A DNA stretch of 64,000 nt. Origin: Siphonodentalium dalli. Lineage: Eukaryota; Mollusca; Scaphopoda; Gadilida; Siphonodentaliidae. Below, piece after piece: positions 22,150 to 33,777 of the stretch. The position numbers were made by a program, and so were the translations under genes. A model generated the notes under the pieces. It was not told where the DNA came from. It searched no databases and saw nothing but the letters and a program-made list of their open reading frames with translations. Numbering within the stretch: the stretch's first letter is position 1; every line of letters starts with the position of its first letter. The stretch lies in assembly GCA_032622095.1 (NCBI GenBank), contig CP136067.1, positions 55,655,899 to 55,719,898 on the forward strand, written 5' to 3'.

Positions 22150-24470
22150 AAGCATCTCAGTTGGAATGCAACTGGTATTTTCAGCCCTTCTTCTTATCTA
22201 GTTAATTTGCTGTCGGATAATTCAGTCGACATTTGTGGCGTCAGTGAACACTGACTGTGCAGTGCGAATGCAAGCTTCGTGGAAACCCTTGTCTCACAGC
22301 TACCGCGCGCACACAGTCTACGATCAAAGACAACGACAGCCAAATCAGAGAGGGAGAAGCGCTGGTGGCGTCAGCATCTTATGGCACGAACTTCACGATT
22401 CTAAAATTTCAGTCATCGACCTTGAAGATGACCGCATAGCAGCTATACAGCTCGAAATTACTCAAAATTCCTTCATGTACATATTTCAAGTATACTTACC
22501 TTCCTCAAACTCTCCAGTCGAACTATACGACGCATATATTAAGTCATTGTACGATATCTTAGAATATTTTCATACCTCTAGGTACTCCGATCCTGATGGG
22601 TGACTTCAATGGGACGCTATCGAGAAGTGACGCTCGTAATAAACGATTTCAAGAATTGCTCGCACACTTCAATCTGTCATTGAAGTCCTCTGCACCGACT
22701 CAAATATAACAACATTCGTACCTGCTGATGATTCTTCAGTCGGGTCCAATATCGACCATTTTCTTATCCGGTCATGCGATTTACACCATGTAATCAATGC
22801 TCAAATATTTGACGACGCTTCCCTTAATGTATCCAATCATATGCCTATCGAAATGTCTATATAATTTGATCTCAACTGTTCTCCGACAGCCAGCTTCAGT
22901 CAGGCTCCAGAGAAATTCAAATGGAAGCTTTTAAATAACAACACCGATGTTCTTGAAAATTACCAGTCGAAACTGGAATCGTACCTTCCTCAGTTTCAAA
23001 TTACCGATACATTCTTGTTGGATCAATATTACAACGATATAGTAAACGCGCTTCTGTGTTCATCCAGGGAAGTCATTCCCATATAAATATTTCAAAGGCA
23101 CATGAAGCCTTTCTGGGACGATGAAATTCGTGCCCTGCATAAAGTGATGGACGAATTACGAGTCCTCTGGATTCAAGATGGCCGACCAAGAGGCATCTTA
23201 TTTCCTTCCTATGCAAACTATAAAGATGCAAAACGTAACTTCCGTTATGTTCACCGTAGAAAATCCAGTAAACCGCTTACTGAAAAATAACAGAAAAAAT
23301 CACAACCATTCTCTCCCGTTCTTCAAACAACGACACCATTCTCAGAGGTAGAACGGAGATAGTCAGCGCGTGGGCTGAATACTATAAATCAATCTCCACT
23401 GAGTCGACTGATCCATTATATGAACTCAGTAACTTACTCAACAGACTAGATAGGAACAAAGCACATGGACACGACTCAGTTTCCTATGAGCACATAATTT
23501 TCGGTAGTGAAGCGTTGCTCAATTGCCTCGCACATTTATTCTCACATGTGTTTGAATACTCACATGTACCTCTTGCAGCGAAACGGGGCGTCATGGTGTC
23601 TCTTCACAAGGGTGGACGAAAACCTAAAGACTGTTTTGACAGCTATAGAGCAATTAGCATATTACCTGCCATTTACAAGCTATTTGAGATAGTGATATCA
23701 CTTCGATTGGAAACGTACATGCTGTCTTCAATCGCCGTCCATCCGTTACAACACGGTTTTGAAAAAGGGATGAGTTGCACCATGACATCCTGTTTTGTGC
23801 AAGAATGTATTAGTTGCGCCAGGGAACAACACACTAAGCTTTACTCATGTATATTGAACGTGCGTAAAGCTTTCGATTGTGTATGGATCAATGGCCTCTT
23901 GTACAAATTGTTTCACAGAGCATTACAAGGCAAAACATGGCTCATCATACGAGAATTATTATCTGGCATAAAATGTTGTATCCGCAGCGACGGAACATAT
24001 TCCGACTGGTTCTCATTGTCGCAAGAAACCAGACAAGGATCCATATTATCACCTCTGTGGTACAAAATATACGCAGACGACCTCCTCCATATTATTGAGA
24101 AGTCAAAATTAGGCCTTCGTATTCCAAGCCGATGATATGATGCTTCTTTCGTTATCTCGCCCAGGTCTTATTGGCATATATGAGTTATGCATTGAATACA
24201 GTTATAAATGGCGGTTCAGCTATAATTCTTCCAAAATCGTCATAATGGTTTTCAATGAAACCAAACAAGAAGCCGAAATATGTGCAAGATCGTGGCCATT
24301 TGTATCATCCTTTCTCAGAGAAGTTGACTCATATACTGACCTTGGAATTCTGCTGTCCAAATCCCATTTCAATAATAAATTTGTCGATGCCATATGTACA
24401 AAATTAAGGGGGGCATATTTCGGCCTCTCCGATGTATATGTATACGTGGATGTATGTATATGTGTATGAT
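22150..24470 (+). pseudogene. LINE ORF2: AP-type endonuclease plus reverse transcriptase, decayed
   Basis: The endonuclease begins with LSWNATGI (near 22155-22180). It continues through ICGVSEH, with the catalytic Glu followed by a premature TGA at 22252, then MGDFNG at about 22596-22613 after a frameshift, then NIDHF near 22750. The RT follows from about 22900: blocks at 23515-24135, AFDCVW near 23867-23884, the catalytic ADD at 24128-24136, and the tail at 24137-24469. At least one stop and three frameshifts are visible. The part after 23174 is duplicated at 1-1290. Together with 20482-21370 it forms one LINE of about 4 kb. Without alignment I would not assign a clade. Confidence 0.88.
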
Positions 24471-24732
24471 ATGCATATGCAGGTGCATGATCGTGTGTAT
24501 ACTCGTGAATACAGACATGCTTATATGCACTAAACTATGTTCGTATTTGTCTCTTTGTCAGTCAAATTATATAACCCTGTATATTGTATAGCCAAATCTC
24601 CTGCATGCAGGATGTCTTTATGTTCTCAATTTATTTGTAATGTTTTTATATATGCTCTTCATTATATGGATGAATAAAGATGTCCTTGTAATTGCCCCCA
24701 CCCACATGCCGTGTAAGTGACAAATAACCCAC

Positions 24733-24901
24733 TCACACAAATTGTCCAAGCATTTTGCTTTAAATTGACAGATAATGGATGTCGGTGGGAAAACACCGAG
24801 GTGCGACAATTAGCGACCCATGGAAGACTTAACTCCGGGAATATATCAAACATTTAAAGGAACTTGTCGATATAAAAGTATAGGCGTGGTAATGAGACTA
24901 A
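24733..24901 (+). promoter_or_regulatory. Conserved receptor-upstream block with TATA box (B)
   Basis: This is the counterpart of 1548-1716, with TATAAAAG at 24871-24878. It is shared with the upstream region of gene C. Confidence 0.6.
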
Positions 24902-24910
24902 TTTAGTCGC

Positions 24911-26330
24911 AGAAAGGGGAAAGGTTGCGACTGAAACAACAACCCCGCGACGGTACTCAACACTGCCGGGCAAGTGGGAACGAAACATACTCTTAATTTG
25001 ATATGGACTATAACTGCGGCTTGTTAATTGTGTGACTGGTCGCTGTCGGGTGAACGGGAATAACCCGAATGTTTCCATTACTTTACATAGAATGCAATTC
25101 ATAGATACGAGCAACATGACGGCCACGACAGGCGTATCTAGGCCGCCCGAGGACATTCATCAGCGCCCAAGGAGCTATCTAGGGCGTGAGCCCGCTAACA
25201 TAAGTATTGATATGGGGGTTAGTCGTGTTTTGTATTTAGGTTTGTGGACTTGTTGTTCAGGTAATGATTTAAGGTTAGCAGGTTAGTAGTTGGTTGTTTG
25301 AAGGAGATATTTTACTCGATGACTTATACTACGGCCACGACAGGCGTATCTATGCCGCCCGAGGACATTCATCAGCGCCCAAGGAGCCATCTAGGGCATG
25401 AGCCCGCTACCATACGTTTTAATATTATTGTTAGACTTGTTAGGCGGTCGATATTGCGGATTTTGCATGGATGGGTTATTACATACACAATGAGTTGTTA
25501 TGCTGAGTTCTAGCATTGGACTTTATTGAGGACTTGCATTACTACAGGAGGGCGTGACCAATTCACAGTGCTATCCTGCCGATGATAAGTACGTACCAAA
25601 GAGCCCTCTGAAATATAATTCATAATTACCCGTCTTCCAGGTGTGGATGACTGATAGAATTACCTGTTTGTGGTGTTGTTCCGTGGTTAGCTAGAAGAGA
25701 GTTGATTAGTATACTTACTATCCGTGTGACTGTACTGTGTTAGTAACTTGATCGACCTTGCGTTTTTAATGAGTTTGTGAGATAAGTCTGTTTGTTTGTT
25801 GTTTATTGGAAAGTGTTTATTAAGTTAGGGAGGTGTTGGCGTGACCATTGAGGGGGACTAATCCGGAAGGACCAGAACCGTCCCTGACTCGACGGCCAGC
25901 TTTTTATGTTTTGCCTTACTTAACACCTCAACGAGAGCCTACCTCTAGAAGTAGAGCATAGGACTCATGGCGAATTCTTTGTTTTGCCTTCTAATTAACA
26001 CCACAACGAAAGACTACCTCCAGTACTAGAGCATATGTATTATATAACATGAGAAATATTTCATGTTATATATCATAACGGTTACTGACCACAGTTCATA
26101 GTGAACAAACTCAGTGATAACAAATCAATGTTGAGTCGTGAGTTTGTATATATAACTGCGATAGGGGAAATGTTGCGACTGAAACAACATCCCCGCGACG
26201 GTACTCAACACTGCCGGGCAAGTGGGAACGAAACATACTCTTAATTTGATATGGACTATAATTGCGGCTTGTTAATTGTGTAACTGGTCGCTGTTGTCAG
26301 GTGAACGGGAATAACCATTAAAATTAAACG
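24911..26330 (+). mobile_element. Direct-repeat-bounded insertion (TRIM-like), copy B
   Basis: It has the same structure as 1726-3087: terminal direct repeats at about 24911-25065 and 26163-26316, with two internal ~75-bp GCCCGAGGACATTCATCAGC-containing repeats. It is slightly longer than copy A. Confidence 0.55.
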
Positions 26331-26579
26331 AAGGTGGTTAAGACCAAAGTGTTTTATTGATCTACTCAGTATGTGAATTGCCACGCGGATGTGTTGGTGT
26401 TGTTCTGTTTTTCTAATTCGTCAGGAGAGTTTCTCGTTGCCGTATAATATACTATTCCTTATTCATCTTCGTCCAGTAACAGAACAGTTGTTTATGCACA
26501 ATATATGCATATTAAAACAGTACGTAACGTACTTTTTATATAATCAGTTGACGTGCTTCATATGTATGCGGCGGAGATG

Positions 26580-27788
26580 ATGTTCTTAATATGTTCACGT
26601 ATTTTTTGGTGTCTTCTCATGTGTGCGAATTGGAACTCGGCATCAGAAATGAGCATGGTCAAGAAACTCTATGACAACATAACAACAAACTACTCACCAA
26701 TTCTTCGTCCTGCGCGATTCGGGAATGAGACGATATACGTCGATGTGGTATTATACCTGATGACAATCACTAAATTGGACGACGTCACTCAATCAATGTG
26801 GTCGAATATATTTCTCGACGTGTACTGGTCTGACCCGCTCCTATCTTGGGATCCTCAACATTTCAACGGAATAAAAAGCATCAAAATTCCAGCTAATGAG
26901 GTTTGGAAACCAAATTTTCAGCCGGCACATATGCTCGAAGAATCGACCGAACTGTCCAGCAGTGTTCTTCCCGTAAACGTCACCCATGACGGAAGCATAT
27001 TCCAGGTTTCTGGCGCGGCGTTGAAAAGTAAATGTGTTATCGATGTGACGTCATTTCCGTTTGACGAGCACGACTGTCGCTTGATGATCTCGCTGTGGAT
27101 GTACACACCGGACGAAGTCACGCTAAGAAACGTTAGTATATCCGCGGATGGTTACAATCCAAATGGGGTGTGGAACCTTACTAAATTCAGTTTGTCTAGG
27201 GACCAATGGCACACTGGTGTTCATTTCATGAATGCTTCAGTGACAGTCAAGAGGCTGTCACAATTTATGGTGGTTACATTAATCGCGCCAGTAATTTTAC
27301 TAAACATACTGAATGTTGGTGTCTTCATGATACCGTCGGATTCAGGGGAGAAAGTTTCCTTCGCTGTTACGTCCTGGCTTACGTTCGCTGTTTTCATGAG
27401 CTTCATATCTGGCTATCTCCCGGAAGGTGGCGCCAGAATTTGCTACCTTTCTAAGTATCTGTTGGTTATGTTGGTACAAAGTTCGGTTGTTGTCATAGTA
27501 ACAATTTGGACGGTTTATGTTCATAACCTAGAGGGAGATATTCCGGGCTACTTGAATAGAATGAAGTCTTACTCTAACATTCGCGGCAGGAAATTCGCCC
27601 CTGATGGAGACAACACAGACGTGACGTCAGAAAATAAGGAAAGTTTACACAAAAGAGATACTCGTGGCATCCGTTTTCACACATGGAAAGAAGTCAGCTC
27701 AAAAATGGATATGATTTTCTTCTTTGTAATTCTCGCGACTTCTATTTTGCTGAATATCATATTTAATCCGATGTTTGCGGCTGATTGA
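26580..27788 (+). CDS. Nicotinic-type Cys-loop ligand-gated ion channel subunit, intronless (gene B)
   Basis: The predicted protein is identical to gene A (402 residues). It has a signal peptide, an extracellular ligand-binding domain, a 13-residue Cys-loop with FPFD, GEK before M2, Leu 9' and Val 13' in M2, and a C-terminal M4. There is no vicinal Cys pair, so it would need a partner subunit to form a classical acetylcholine site or may bind another ligand. The start was chosen by alignment with gene C; an in-frame ATG at 26553 is also possible. The coding sequence is a single exon. The only difference from A that I saw is at 26837 (G in place of A, synonymous). An intact frame with almost no change, while flanks vary more, fits selection or very recent copying. 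Confidence 0.93.
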   Translation: MFLICSRIFWCLLMCANWNSASEMSMVKKLYDNITTNYSPILRPARFGNETIYVDVVLYLMTITKLDDVTQSMWSNIFLDVYWSDPLLSWDPQHFNGIKSIKIPANEVWKPNFQPAHMLEESTELSSSVLPVNVTHDGSIFQVSGAALKSKCVIDVTSFPFDEHDCRLMISLWMYTPDEVTLRNVSISADGYNPNGVWNLTKFSLSRDQWHTGVHFMNASVTVKRLSQFMVVTLIAPVILLNILNVGVFMIPSDSGEKVSFAVTSWLTFAVFMSFISGYLPEGGARICYLSKYLLVMLVQSSVVVIVTIWTVYVHNLEGDIPGYLNRMKSYSNIRGRKFAPDGDNTDVTSENKESLHKRDTRGIRFHTWKEVSSKMDMIFFFVILATSILLNIIFNPMFAAD

Positions 27789-27885
27789 CATTCTTTGATT
27801 TAAGAAGATATATGCCAACACGTGACTTACTATGAACACGTTGAGTTACGCGCATTTAAGTACTACAACTCTTACTTTAACTTTT

Positions 27886-27891
27886 ATTAAA
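27886..27891 (+). terminator. Putative polyadenylation signal ATTAAA (gene B)
   Basis: It sits at the same position relative to the stop as in genes A and C. Confidence 0.5.
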
Positions 27892-28579
27892 CACAGTTAA
27901 CTATAACACAATTAAATTGGACGAGTGGGCAATTAAATACCAGAGCATGGTGAGGCGCGATGTGGACGATAGCGTCCGTTCTGAGACCGCTTCCATAGAT
28001 ACTGGACGTCAATAATTGTTAGTTCGTGAAATTCTTTGATGTCGCTGTGAGGGTTTTAAATGTTCGTTTCGGCAGCTCTATAATTTGTTTTTATTTTATA
28101 TTATAATTGTTATAACATATACCTGCAGATGATCTTGGTGAGCACTCTTTCGCGTTCGTGAAGTTAAACTTCACGTTCGCTGATGTCGTTGTTTCCAGCG
28201 TTCAGACGGGGATACAATCACATTTCCAACGCGTGTTTACCGTAAATTTGTAGTTAGATTATGGTCAGTAACAATACGGCAAGTGCAGACAATTCTATAA
28301 GAACACTTGGTCATTCCTTAGTAGGTCGCTTTGGGTGTTTTATGTTGTACATATATATTTCTCAAGAACAAATAAGTTTGTTTCAAATATTGGCGTTGTG
28401 ATTTAGTAGTCAACATTAGATCAACTGGCTTTTGATGATCGTCCATACGACTTTTGGCATTGTCCGAAAATTAAACATGCGAAATCCAGCAGTGTAATCT
28501 TGATTTGTAGCTGAAATTACGTGACCAGACGTTATTATATAACGCAGGATTTTCTAGCAGAAAACCATACAAGTAAAGC

Positions 28580-28783
28580 ATGTGCATGTTAGAAGTTTGT
28601 TGCATCGTAATATTGCATACAATGCTTAACCATTTTAATATGCAAATTGATGAACACATTTCTAATAATACAGGTAGCCGTTATTTAGGACCAGAATTGG
28701 AGATGACACCAGACCAAGGTGCATATTACGTTGTTTATTATTTGATGACATCCATTAAAATGATGAATGGTGATATTATTTAG
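28580..28783 (+). CDS. Small hypothetical ORF, interrupted in block A
   Basis: This is a 67-codon frame whose second half reads SRYLGPELEMTPDQGAYYVV and then VYYLMTSIKMMNG. That composition is protein-like, but I recognise no family. In block A the hAT-like element at 5351-6283 cuts the frame near codon 5, leaving 6318-6479, with a few amino-acid differences. It may be the last exon or a fossil of an unknown gene. No splice site or promoter was established. Confidence 0.15.
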   Translation: MCMLEVCCIVILHTMLNHFNMQIDEHISNNTGSRYLGPELEMTPDQGAYYVVYYLMTSIKMMNGDII

Positions 28784-29404
28784 AAAAGTATATCGGAGGA
28801 TCAATAATAATTTATGACGCTGAGCTGCAATAAAAATTGAACATTAATTGCTAGCCAATTGTGTATGTAACAGATACACGTAGTATTTGCCATCAGTATA
28901 TTTGTGCTGAAACAACATTTTTTAAATGAATTACACAAATCACAACACACTTAAATTTTATTTTAAATGGTAATGGATAATATCTTTAACTATCGAACGT
29001 TTAGGTAGCGCAGAATGGAATCTATTGTAGGAATTTCTATTTTTGGATGTCAAATGACTAATATATTCGTGGTTAAAACTTAGACGGAAGAATATCGACA
29101 TCACCCGCATGTCACATGTATTTTTATTCAATTTGTGCCACAGTAGTATATGTTATCGCGCGTGTTCTTATACTAATTTGAATATGGAATGTACCACAGT
29201 TTAATTATGAGCCCTGGAAGAATTCTTTCAGGGAATCTTGCATTTTGCATGATGATGCATTGAAGTTTTGTTTGTGTCTACTCTATTTCTCGTACTGTTA
29301 TGTGTTAACTATGTAGATACATTGTGGGTGGTTTCAGGTAGAAAAATGTGACGTAAATATAAGATTTTGTTATTTGATTTTGATTGATTATGTTGTATAT
29401 ATGC

Positions 29405-29815
29405 CTAAAATTTTCAGTCATTTGGTGAGATGCCTGTGACCGCCGGTCATTTGGCCAATTGCCTTGAATTAGTCCAATCAGCGGTATCGTTTTCACTCAT
29501 CCAGGCGACAAGCATGTCTTATGTTTATACATAATTTGACATATTGACTAGAAATAAAATTTCCAATAAGGCAAACTGTCAAATTCAGGTCAGTGATTTT
29601 CAGTTATTTGTCCAATTTGACATATTGACTAAAATAAAATTCCCATTTAGGCAAACTGTCAAATTCAGGGAAGTGAATTTCAGTCCTCTGGCCAAATGAC
29701 TGAAACTTTTAGGCAATTGGCCAAGTGACTGGCGTCACAGGCATTTCACCAAATGACTGACAATGTTAGGCATTTGGCCAAATGACTGATTTGACATATT
29801 GACTGTAACATATAT
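29405..29815. repeat. Foldback element, left arm truncated (copy B)
   Basis: It matches 7592-8089 but lacks the outermost ~40 bases of the left arm, plus one internal unit. The right arm is complete to CTGTAACATATAT. Confidence 0.8.
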
Positions 29816-31212
29816 ATATGTTTATGTTGGATAACAAAATAAATGTTCATATCATGACAAAGCAATAGTTACACCTTCCCTGCTTCAATATTCACAAAAG
29901 GGCTTATTTGATAGAAACAAAACTAGCCACTTAGAATGCGTATACCTGGATATGTCTCAGTCAGTATCTCATTATCTGCTTTTCTGATAGCTCATAATCA
30001 GGACGTGTCATAAATGCATAACGGCTGCATGTATATACCTCTGGTTATTCGTCTGACGAATACAGACGATTCTCTAATTGGCGCCATATGATATGATAAC
30101 TACGTATTAAAGTGTCACATAGTGTTCGGATATTTGTTCAACATTGCATGTAGATGTGTCATTAGTCAAGATGGAGATACACGATATTAACTTCAGAACT
30201 CTCTTCAGCTAGAAAATCTTTAATCAACCTGTTCAAAATTAAATTTTATTCAATTTTTATGAGATTCATCACATTGGTTCCCTACTCCCTATTTTATCCG
30301 CTTCTGATTGGCACAAGCACAGTCACGTGCCGGGCGACAAATCACACTGTCGACCGCCTGATGTTATACTGCAATATTACCCCCAAGTACACACAGTGCA
30401 GTAACTCAGCTATTTTACATAAGTACCTGAATCATTAATCGTATATACCCCAACGGGTTCGCAAAAAGCACAAGTTGTGGTGTTGGTTAATTTGCATATA
30501 TTTAGTTAACACTAATATTATAACTTTTAAGTTGGTACTTACATTAGGAAATTGTTATTGTATACCTTTCATCGAAATGTCTGGGTAATTCATATATAGA
30601 TAGAACAACACAAGTGTATGAGCTGGTTAACGTTATTACACGGGTTTGTTGTGACGCGATGGTAAAATGAGAACCCTCGCGATGGTAAAATGAGAACCCT
30701 AGGTTCGAGTTTTACCTCACAACAAGTTCACAAAACTGTGTTTATCAATATTTACTGCATTTAACTTGTAATATAGTTAAATTTAGGTTGATATTGCATC
30801 ATTTAATAGGACAAATGCGCGCTTTATGTAGACTATACCTCATACATTAGTGAAGACATTTTCTGTTAAAGTTGGTTTAAACATGCATATTATATTCCCA
30901 ATATAAACATATACAATCAATATAGACAACATACAGCATTTGAAAGATAAAACGGGAAAGGGAATTGATAGTGAGCCAACGGCTTATTGTGGCCATCTCC
31001 CTTCGACTGAAATAATCATAGTATTGTGATGGTTGACATCAATCAATTGACAGTGACTGCAGTGCGTTGTAGCATGAGATACCCCCTCCCTAAGTGTTCG
31101 TCTATCGCTGGGCATGTTCTTCGAAAACTGTTTATTTATCAGTGTTTGAAAACTAATGGACCATGACCCTTCTAGATATTATTTAAGTGTTAAAATGGAA
31201 TTATGCATTGTT

Positions 31213-32010
31213 TTAAATGTTTGAAGTGAACATTTTAGTCATTGTTATGAAGTTCCGTACTCTTGCCATGCTATCGACGTTTTGCTCTATTGTTACAGTT
31301 TGAGGACCTTCGGGTAACACTTTAGTTTCTATCGTTCCTAGAAAGCCGAAGCATGGTATTCGTTCCGCTTGAAAGTTTTGACAATACAAAATCAAATGGG
31401 TTGCAGTTTCTCTCTCGCCACACACAACGCATTTTCTTGCAGATAATTGAAACATATATCGAACTTCAGATTGCTATAATTCAAAAGGAGACGACAACGA
31501 TGTATTTGGCCCCATCTTGTGTGTATGCAAATTCGAAATACGGTCGTTTAATTTCCTGCATTGATTGGTTTTTGAGAAGTACTAACAGAGTCACTGTTCC
31601 TTGTTTCGGTGGGAAGATCATTCCATAGATTGGTGGTTTATGGAAGAATGAATGTTGTAGGGATGGTGTTCTGCATAGAGGAGTTAACAGCTTTTGTGTT
31701 CTTAGTTCACGATGTGCTTCCAGACTGAATTGGAACACAATTATATAAATAAGGAGGTGTCATCTTCTTTTTCATAATTTTTTTAAATTTATTCTTTTCC
31801 CGTATGCCCCAGCTAGTTTCAAGTTGCAATACTAGTAATGTCTTCATGCAACTCCGGGTAGCTCCGGCAACTACGCGGGCCGCTTCGATTTGAATAGCTT
31901 CTAGACTCTAGTGCATTTGCGTCAGTACAGTTGTCCCAAACTGAGGAAGCGTATTCCAAGACATGACGAATGAAGGAATATGTAGATTTGTTCTAATGTC
32001 ATCCTGTCCA
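31213..32010 (-). pseudogene. LINE reverse transcriptase C-terminal remnant, antisense (copy B)
   Basis: This is the counterpart of 9843-10640, with the same CVVCGERETATHLILYC tail and upstream thumb pieces, stops and frameshifts. It differs from A by scattered substitutions and by about 10 bases near 31535 that are absent from A. Confidence 0.72.
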
Positions 32011-32351
32011 TAATGTATTTATACTTCCTCAGAATGTACAATATTTTTTTAGACTTAGTTTTCAATATCCTCAGTGTGATCTCTCCAATAAGGGAGAGTT
32101 GAATGTTATCCCTAATTATCCCTAACTATTTACTTCACTTATTTCGTGTGTGTTCATTTCAAGTTTCGGGTGATTTTGTGGTAAAACAATTTCTGGTAAC
32201 GAGTAATGATTCAGTTTTAAGTGGGCTAAACTTAACAATCCACTTCTGTAAGTTGTAGTTAAAATAATGGTCAGCAACAATACGACAAGTGCAGACAATT
32301 ATATAAGAACACTTTGTCATTCCTTCGTAGGTCGCTTAGGGTGTTTGATGT

Positions 32352-32388
<37 letters not shown>

Positions 32389-32413
32389 CTATATATATAT
32401 ATATATATATATA
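32352..32413. repeat. (TA)n microsatellite, expanded relative to block A
   Basis: About 60 bases of TA with one AGCT interruption, against about 20 bases at the matching site near 10976. Confidence 0.9.
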
Positions 32414-32960
32414 TTTCTCAAGAACAAATAAATTTGTTCCAAATATTGGCGTTGTGATTTAGTAGTCAACATTAGATCAACTGGCTTTTGATGATCGTTC
32501 ATACGACTTTTAGCATTGTCCGAAAATTAGACATGTGAAATCCAGCAGTATTCAAATGAATATGGACAGTTCAGTTTCTCAGGATAATGCAGAATGAATT
32601 GTAACCTACACACATTCTCAAATAATATAATGAGTGATATTTCCTCTCATTTTGCGTGTGTGTTGGCATCGGTAAGTCCTGCGTATAGCAGGGGACTGAA
32701 CTATGCATGGATCTTGGTAATAGGTTTGTATTGTTCAAGGACACTATATCTGTTCAACTTAAAATGTTATGACATTCACAGGTGTTAAATCTGAAGTCGA
32801 TAACTGGTCATCCGAACCTGTTAATGGGATCATAATAGACCGATCTAATTACTTCTCCGTGTAGAAAACGCACATAAGGTGACTTTATTATTTCAAATCA
32901 GAGAATTGATCTCGCCCGCGTGAGAAATGCATGTACTTATATTCATATTTTAGAAAACCG

Positions 32961-33245
32961 TAATAATAGAATGTAAACCTGCACGAAAGCTGACCTGTGC
33001 CATTCGGAAATGAGACGAATTCTAATAATAGAATGTAAACCTGCACGAAAGCTGACCTGTGCCATTCGGAAATGAGACGAATTCTAATAATAGAATGTAA
33101 ACCTGCACGAAAGGTGACCTGTGCCATTCGGAAATGAGACGAATTATAATAATAGAATGTAAACTTGCACGAAAGCTGACCTGTGCCATTCGGAAATGAG
33201 ACGAATTCTAATAATAGAATGTAAACCTGCACGAAAGCTGTCGCC
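32961..33245. repeat. 62-bp minisatellite carrying a receptor coding fragment
   Basis: Five head-to-tail units start at 32961, 33023, 33085, 33147 and 33209, with an exact 62-base period and few differences. Each unit (the last is partial) includes GACCTGTGCCATTCGG and AATGAGACGA separated by one base. This is a 27-base match with a single mismatch to gene C coding sequence at 33905-33931. The minus-strand 145-codon ORF here is only a translation of the repeat. There are no spacers, so it is not a CRISPR. Confidence 0.92.
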
Positions 33246-33321
33246 GTGTTCCTGATCTTATTTGTTCTTGAGAACAAGTCTCGGGGACTGCCCACGCACT
33301 CAGTGTCTGTAATAATATCGC

Positions 33322-33490
33322 ACACAAACCACTGACGCCTTTTGCTTTAAAATGACAGCTAATGGATATGGGTGGGACACAAACGGGGATGCAATAATTA
33401 TCAACCCAGGCAGATGATTAACTCCAATATCGTCCAATATTTAGGGGAACTTCCCGATATATAAGTATAGGCATGGTCATGAAATGCATT
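33322..33490 (+). promoter_or_regulatory. Conserved receptor-upstream block with TATA box (C)
   Basis: It aligns with 1548-1716 and 24733-24901 despite the divergence of the genes. TATATAAG is at 33458-33465. Without the 1.4-kb insertion, it sits about 310 bases before the start codon. TTTAATCAG just upstream of the coding region (and ATATAATCAG in A and B) could be a 3' splice site of a leader intron. Confidence 0.6.
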
Positions 33491-33777
33491 TATGAAAATC
33501 AATTTAAAAAATAATCTAAGGTGGTTAAGAACAGAGTGTTTTTATTTATCTCCTCACCATATGCGGTGTGTCACTCGGGTGCGTTGATGCTACACTTGTT
33601 GATAGATAATACTTCACGAAAGTTTCTCGTTTCCATACAGATACCATTTTACTATTTTATTTCTTATTCTTCTTCACTCAGTATTGGATGAGATGACATA
33701 TCTGCATTACAGGAATATTAAACACTATATAACATACTGTGTTTAATCAGCTATAGTGATTTTATGCGGTGGAAATT

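Larger units (their letters stand above)
23174..32883. repeat. Segmental duplication block B
   Basis: This is the counterpart of 1-15712. It lacks the five A-specific insertions and so preserves their empty sites. It has its own differences: an extra ~50 bases near 25444-25496 and an expanded (TA)n at 32352-32413. Homology ends at about 32883 in ...CATAAGGTGAC. The receptor coding sequence differs from A by one synonymous base that I could find, while flanks differ by about 1% plus indels. Confidence 0.93.

Noticed and set aside
32961-33245. Regular array considered as CRISPR
   Set aside because: Units are contiguous at exactly 62 bases with no variable spacers, in a eukaryotic context.
32888-33325. 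145-codon minus-strand ORF
   Set aside because: It is a translation of the 62-bp minisatellite; its repeated peptide follows the repeat period.
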